Shown here in pieces: positions 62,678-64,000 of a stretch of DNA of 64,000 bases; position 1 is the stretch's first letter, and the number at the start of each line of letters is the position of its first letter. Location: contig NZ_CACSJO010000006.1 of assembly GCF_902706195.1 (NCBI RefSeq), positions 62,001-126,000 of the forward strand. The letters are read 5' to 3'. This DNA comes from Novosphingobium sp. 18050 (lineage in GTDB: Bacteria > Pseudomonadota > Alphaproteobacteria > Sphingomonadales > Sphingomonadaceae). The position numbers and the translations under genes are program-made. The notes below the pieces were generated by a model. It saw only the letters and a list, made by a program, of their open reading frames with translations, was not told where the DNA came from and ran no database searches.

Positions 62678-64000
62678 AAGGCACGCCCAGGTCGCTTCGC
62701 GGGCTGACCATAGCGTTCCTGTGCCTGTTCCTGACCGTCACGACGCTCGCCGGTCTGGGCACGTTCTTCGCGACGCTTTCGATGATCAACGTGCTGGTGG
62801 ACAAGCGCATTGCGTTCGAAAGCGACGAGTTGGCCCCCGCCGGAACCGATATCCCGCGCAGTGAACTGGCCAGCCGTATCCTGCACCTTACCGGCCAGCG
62901 CGATACCGGAGACCTCGGACTGCTGCTGACCGATGCTCAAGGACGCACGATTGCCGGAAACACCCGTTTCTCCCGCGAACTACCACTGGGCTTCTCCTCG
63001 CTCAGCTGGCAGGATCGCATCGAGGGGCTCAGCTCCGGCCGCGTCTTCGTTCGCGACCTCCACGGCGGAATGCGCCTTGCCGTGTTCGCCGAGACCGAGC
63101 CGATCGACAACTATTTCTCCATCCGAAAACTCATTTACATCACGGGGTTCGGCGCGATTGTACTGGTCGTTCTGGTGGGCCTGCTAATGTTCCGCAGGCT
63201 CATCGGCCAGCGGATCGAGGCGATGCGCACAACGGTGGAATCGATCATCGACGGCGACCTTTCGCAGCGAGTACCCATCGTCGGCGACAGCGGCGAGTTC
63301 GATCAGCAGGCGGCCGCGTTCAACCGGATGCTCGACCGGATTGGTCAGCTTATGTCTGAAATTCGCAATGTTTCTAATAATATATCGCACGAACTTCGCA
63401 CACCACTTGCAAGACTGCGTAATGAGTTGGCTTTGCTGGAACAGCGCAGTGACGCAGAGCCGGTGCGCGTCGAGCTCGCGCTCGCCACAGCGCAGGCCGA
63501 CGACCTGCTGGGCATGTTCGGCGCCCTGCTGCGGATCGCCGAAATCGAGAGCGGTGCCCGCCGTGCCGGTTTCCGCCCGCTCGACGTCGACGTGCTGATC
63601 GCGGAAATCGCCGACATGGTGCGCCCCCTGGCCGAGGACGGTAACCAGCATCTGATTATCGGTCCGTGCGAAGCGGGCACGCTGGTCGGGGATCGACAGC
63701 TGCTGTCGCAGTTGGTGCATAACCTGCTCGAAAACGCGCTGAGGCATGGCCAAGAGGGGACCACCGTACAGATTTGCGCAATGCGGCGCGGTGACACTAT
63801 TACCCTCGTGGTGACGGACGATGGCCCCGGAATTCCGGCTGAGCAACGTTCGCTGGTCCTGCGCAGGTTCGGAAGGATCGAGCGCAGGGGAAGTGGCTAT
63901 GGCTTGGGGCTGCCTCTGGCCGACGCCATCGCCCGGCTGCACCGCGGAACCTTGACGCTGGGCGATGCCGGGCCTGAAGGCGGCCTAGAGGTCTCAGTCG
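62674..64000 (+). CDS. Sensor histidine kinase, C-terminus cut by window end
   Basis: The first 442 residues of a kinase. Two membrane segments (LTIAFLCLFLTVTTLAGLGTF and LIYITGFGAIVLVVLVGLLMF) flank a periplasmic sensor part of about 120 residues. A HAMP-like linker follows (RRLIGQRIEAMRTTVESIIDG), then the H-box with His239 in NISHELRTPLARL, an N-box NLLENALRHG, G1 VTDDGPGIPAEQR and G2 GYGLGLPLADAI. The reading frame is open to the end of the window, just short of the expected stop. Coupled by ATGA to its regulator. Confidence 0.93.
   Translation, partial: MKGTPRSLRGLTIAFLCLFLTVTTLAGLGTFFATLSMINVLVDKRIAFESDELAPAGTDIPRSELASRILHLTGQRDTGDLGLLLTDAQGRTIAGNTRFSRELPLGFSSLSWQDRIEGLSSGRVFVRDLHGGMRLAVFAETEPIDNYFSIRKLIYITGFGAIVLVVLVGLLMFRRLIGQRIEAMRTTVESIIDGDLSQRVPIVGDSGEFDQQAAAFNRMLDRIGQLMSEIRNVSNNISHELRTPLARLRNELALLEQRSDAEPVRVELALATAQADDLLGMFGALLRIAEIESGARRAGFRPLDVDVLIAEIADMVRPLAEDGNQHLIIGPCEAGTLVGDRQLLSQLVHNLLENALRHGQEGTTVQICAMRRGDTITLVVTDDGPGIPAEQRSLVLRRFGRIERRGSGYGLGLPLADAIARLHRGTLTLGDAGPEGGLEVSV

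Overview
The window is high-GC DNA that reads as an alphaproteobacterium of the order Sphingomonadales (Novosphingobium/Sphingobium/Sphingomonas type). This is inferred from protein content and style: many TGATG/ATGA/GTGA-coupled genes, a TonB receptor beside a Tat-exported PhoD, paired DUF4139 proteins, and a sphingomonad-like exopolysaccharide (EPS) locus. No rRNA or tRNA gene, CRISPR array or intact insertion sequence was recognised. All functions are read from protein motifs by eye; no database search was run.

Left flank (1-14.7 kb): a truncated SulP permease, a PAS-GGDEF diguanylate cyclase, a tightly overlapped signalling set (OmpR-type regulator, LysM-FecR periplasmic protein, CHASE2 histidine kinase), an MlaA-like protein, a histidine acid phosphatase/phytase, an aldo-keto reductase with a small secreted ABM-domain protein, a DedA membrane protein and two translationally coupled DUF4139 proteins.

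EPS locus (about 14.7-37 kb and 48.9-52 kb): it holds the parts of a Wzx/Wzy-type pathway. These are a priming phosphoglycosyltransferase (50.6-52.1 kb), seven further glycosyltransferases (GT26, four GT4, two GT2), flippase, polymerase, outer-membrane export protein, an outer-membrane barrel, chain-length protein and a separate tyrosine autokinase. Tailoring genes are a DegT aminotransferase, a PhyH-type dioxygenase, an SGNH esterase/transferase, an acyltransferase-3 protein and a lipoprotein glycoside hydrolase with calcium-binding repeats.

The most unusual part is a five-gene run inside this locus (37.3-50.55 kb): a small anchored protein, a 1563-aa NRPS, a 2169-aa PKS, a GT2 and a phosphopantetheinyl transferase. 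The NRPS has an N-terminal formyltransferase domain, a remnant condensation domain, an adenylation domain with a glycine-like code that is split by a luciferase-like monooxygenase, and a carrier domain. The PKS reads KS-AT-KR-DH-ACP-TE, with KR before DH and a cysteine at the TE nucleophile position. Together they could make a formylated, oxidised glycine-polyketide, either released or attached to the EPS or its lipid carrier.

Right flank (52-64 kb): two divergent LuxR-type mini-regulators around an AT-rich region with inverted repeats; a TetR regulator and a DUF4153 membrane protein with three matching operator-like palindromes; a PhoD phosphatase with a TonB-dependent receptor; a secreted probable beta-helix protein; and a two-component system whose kinase runs off the window.
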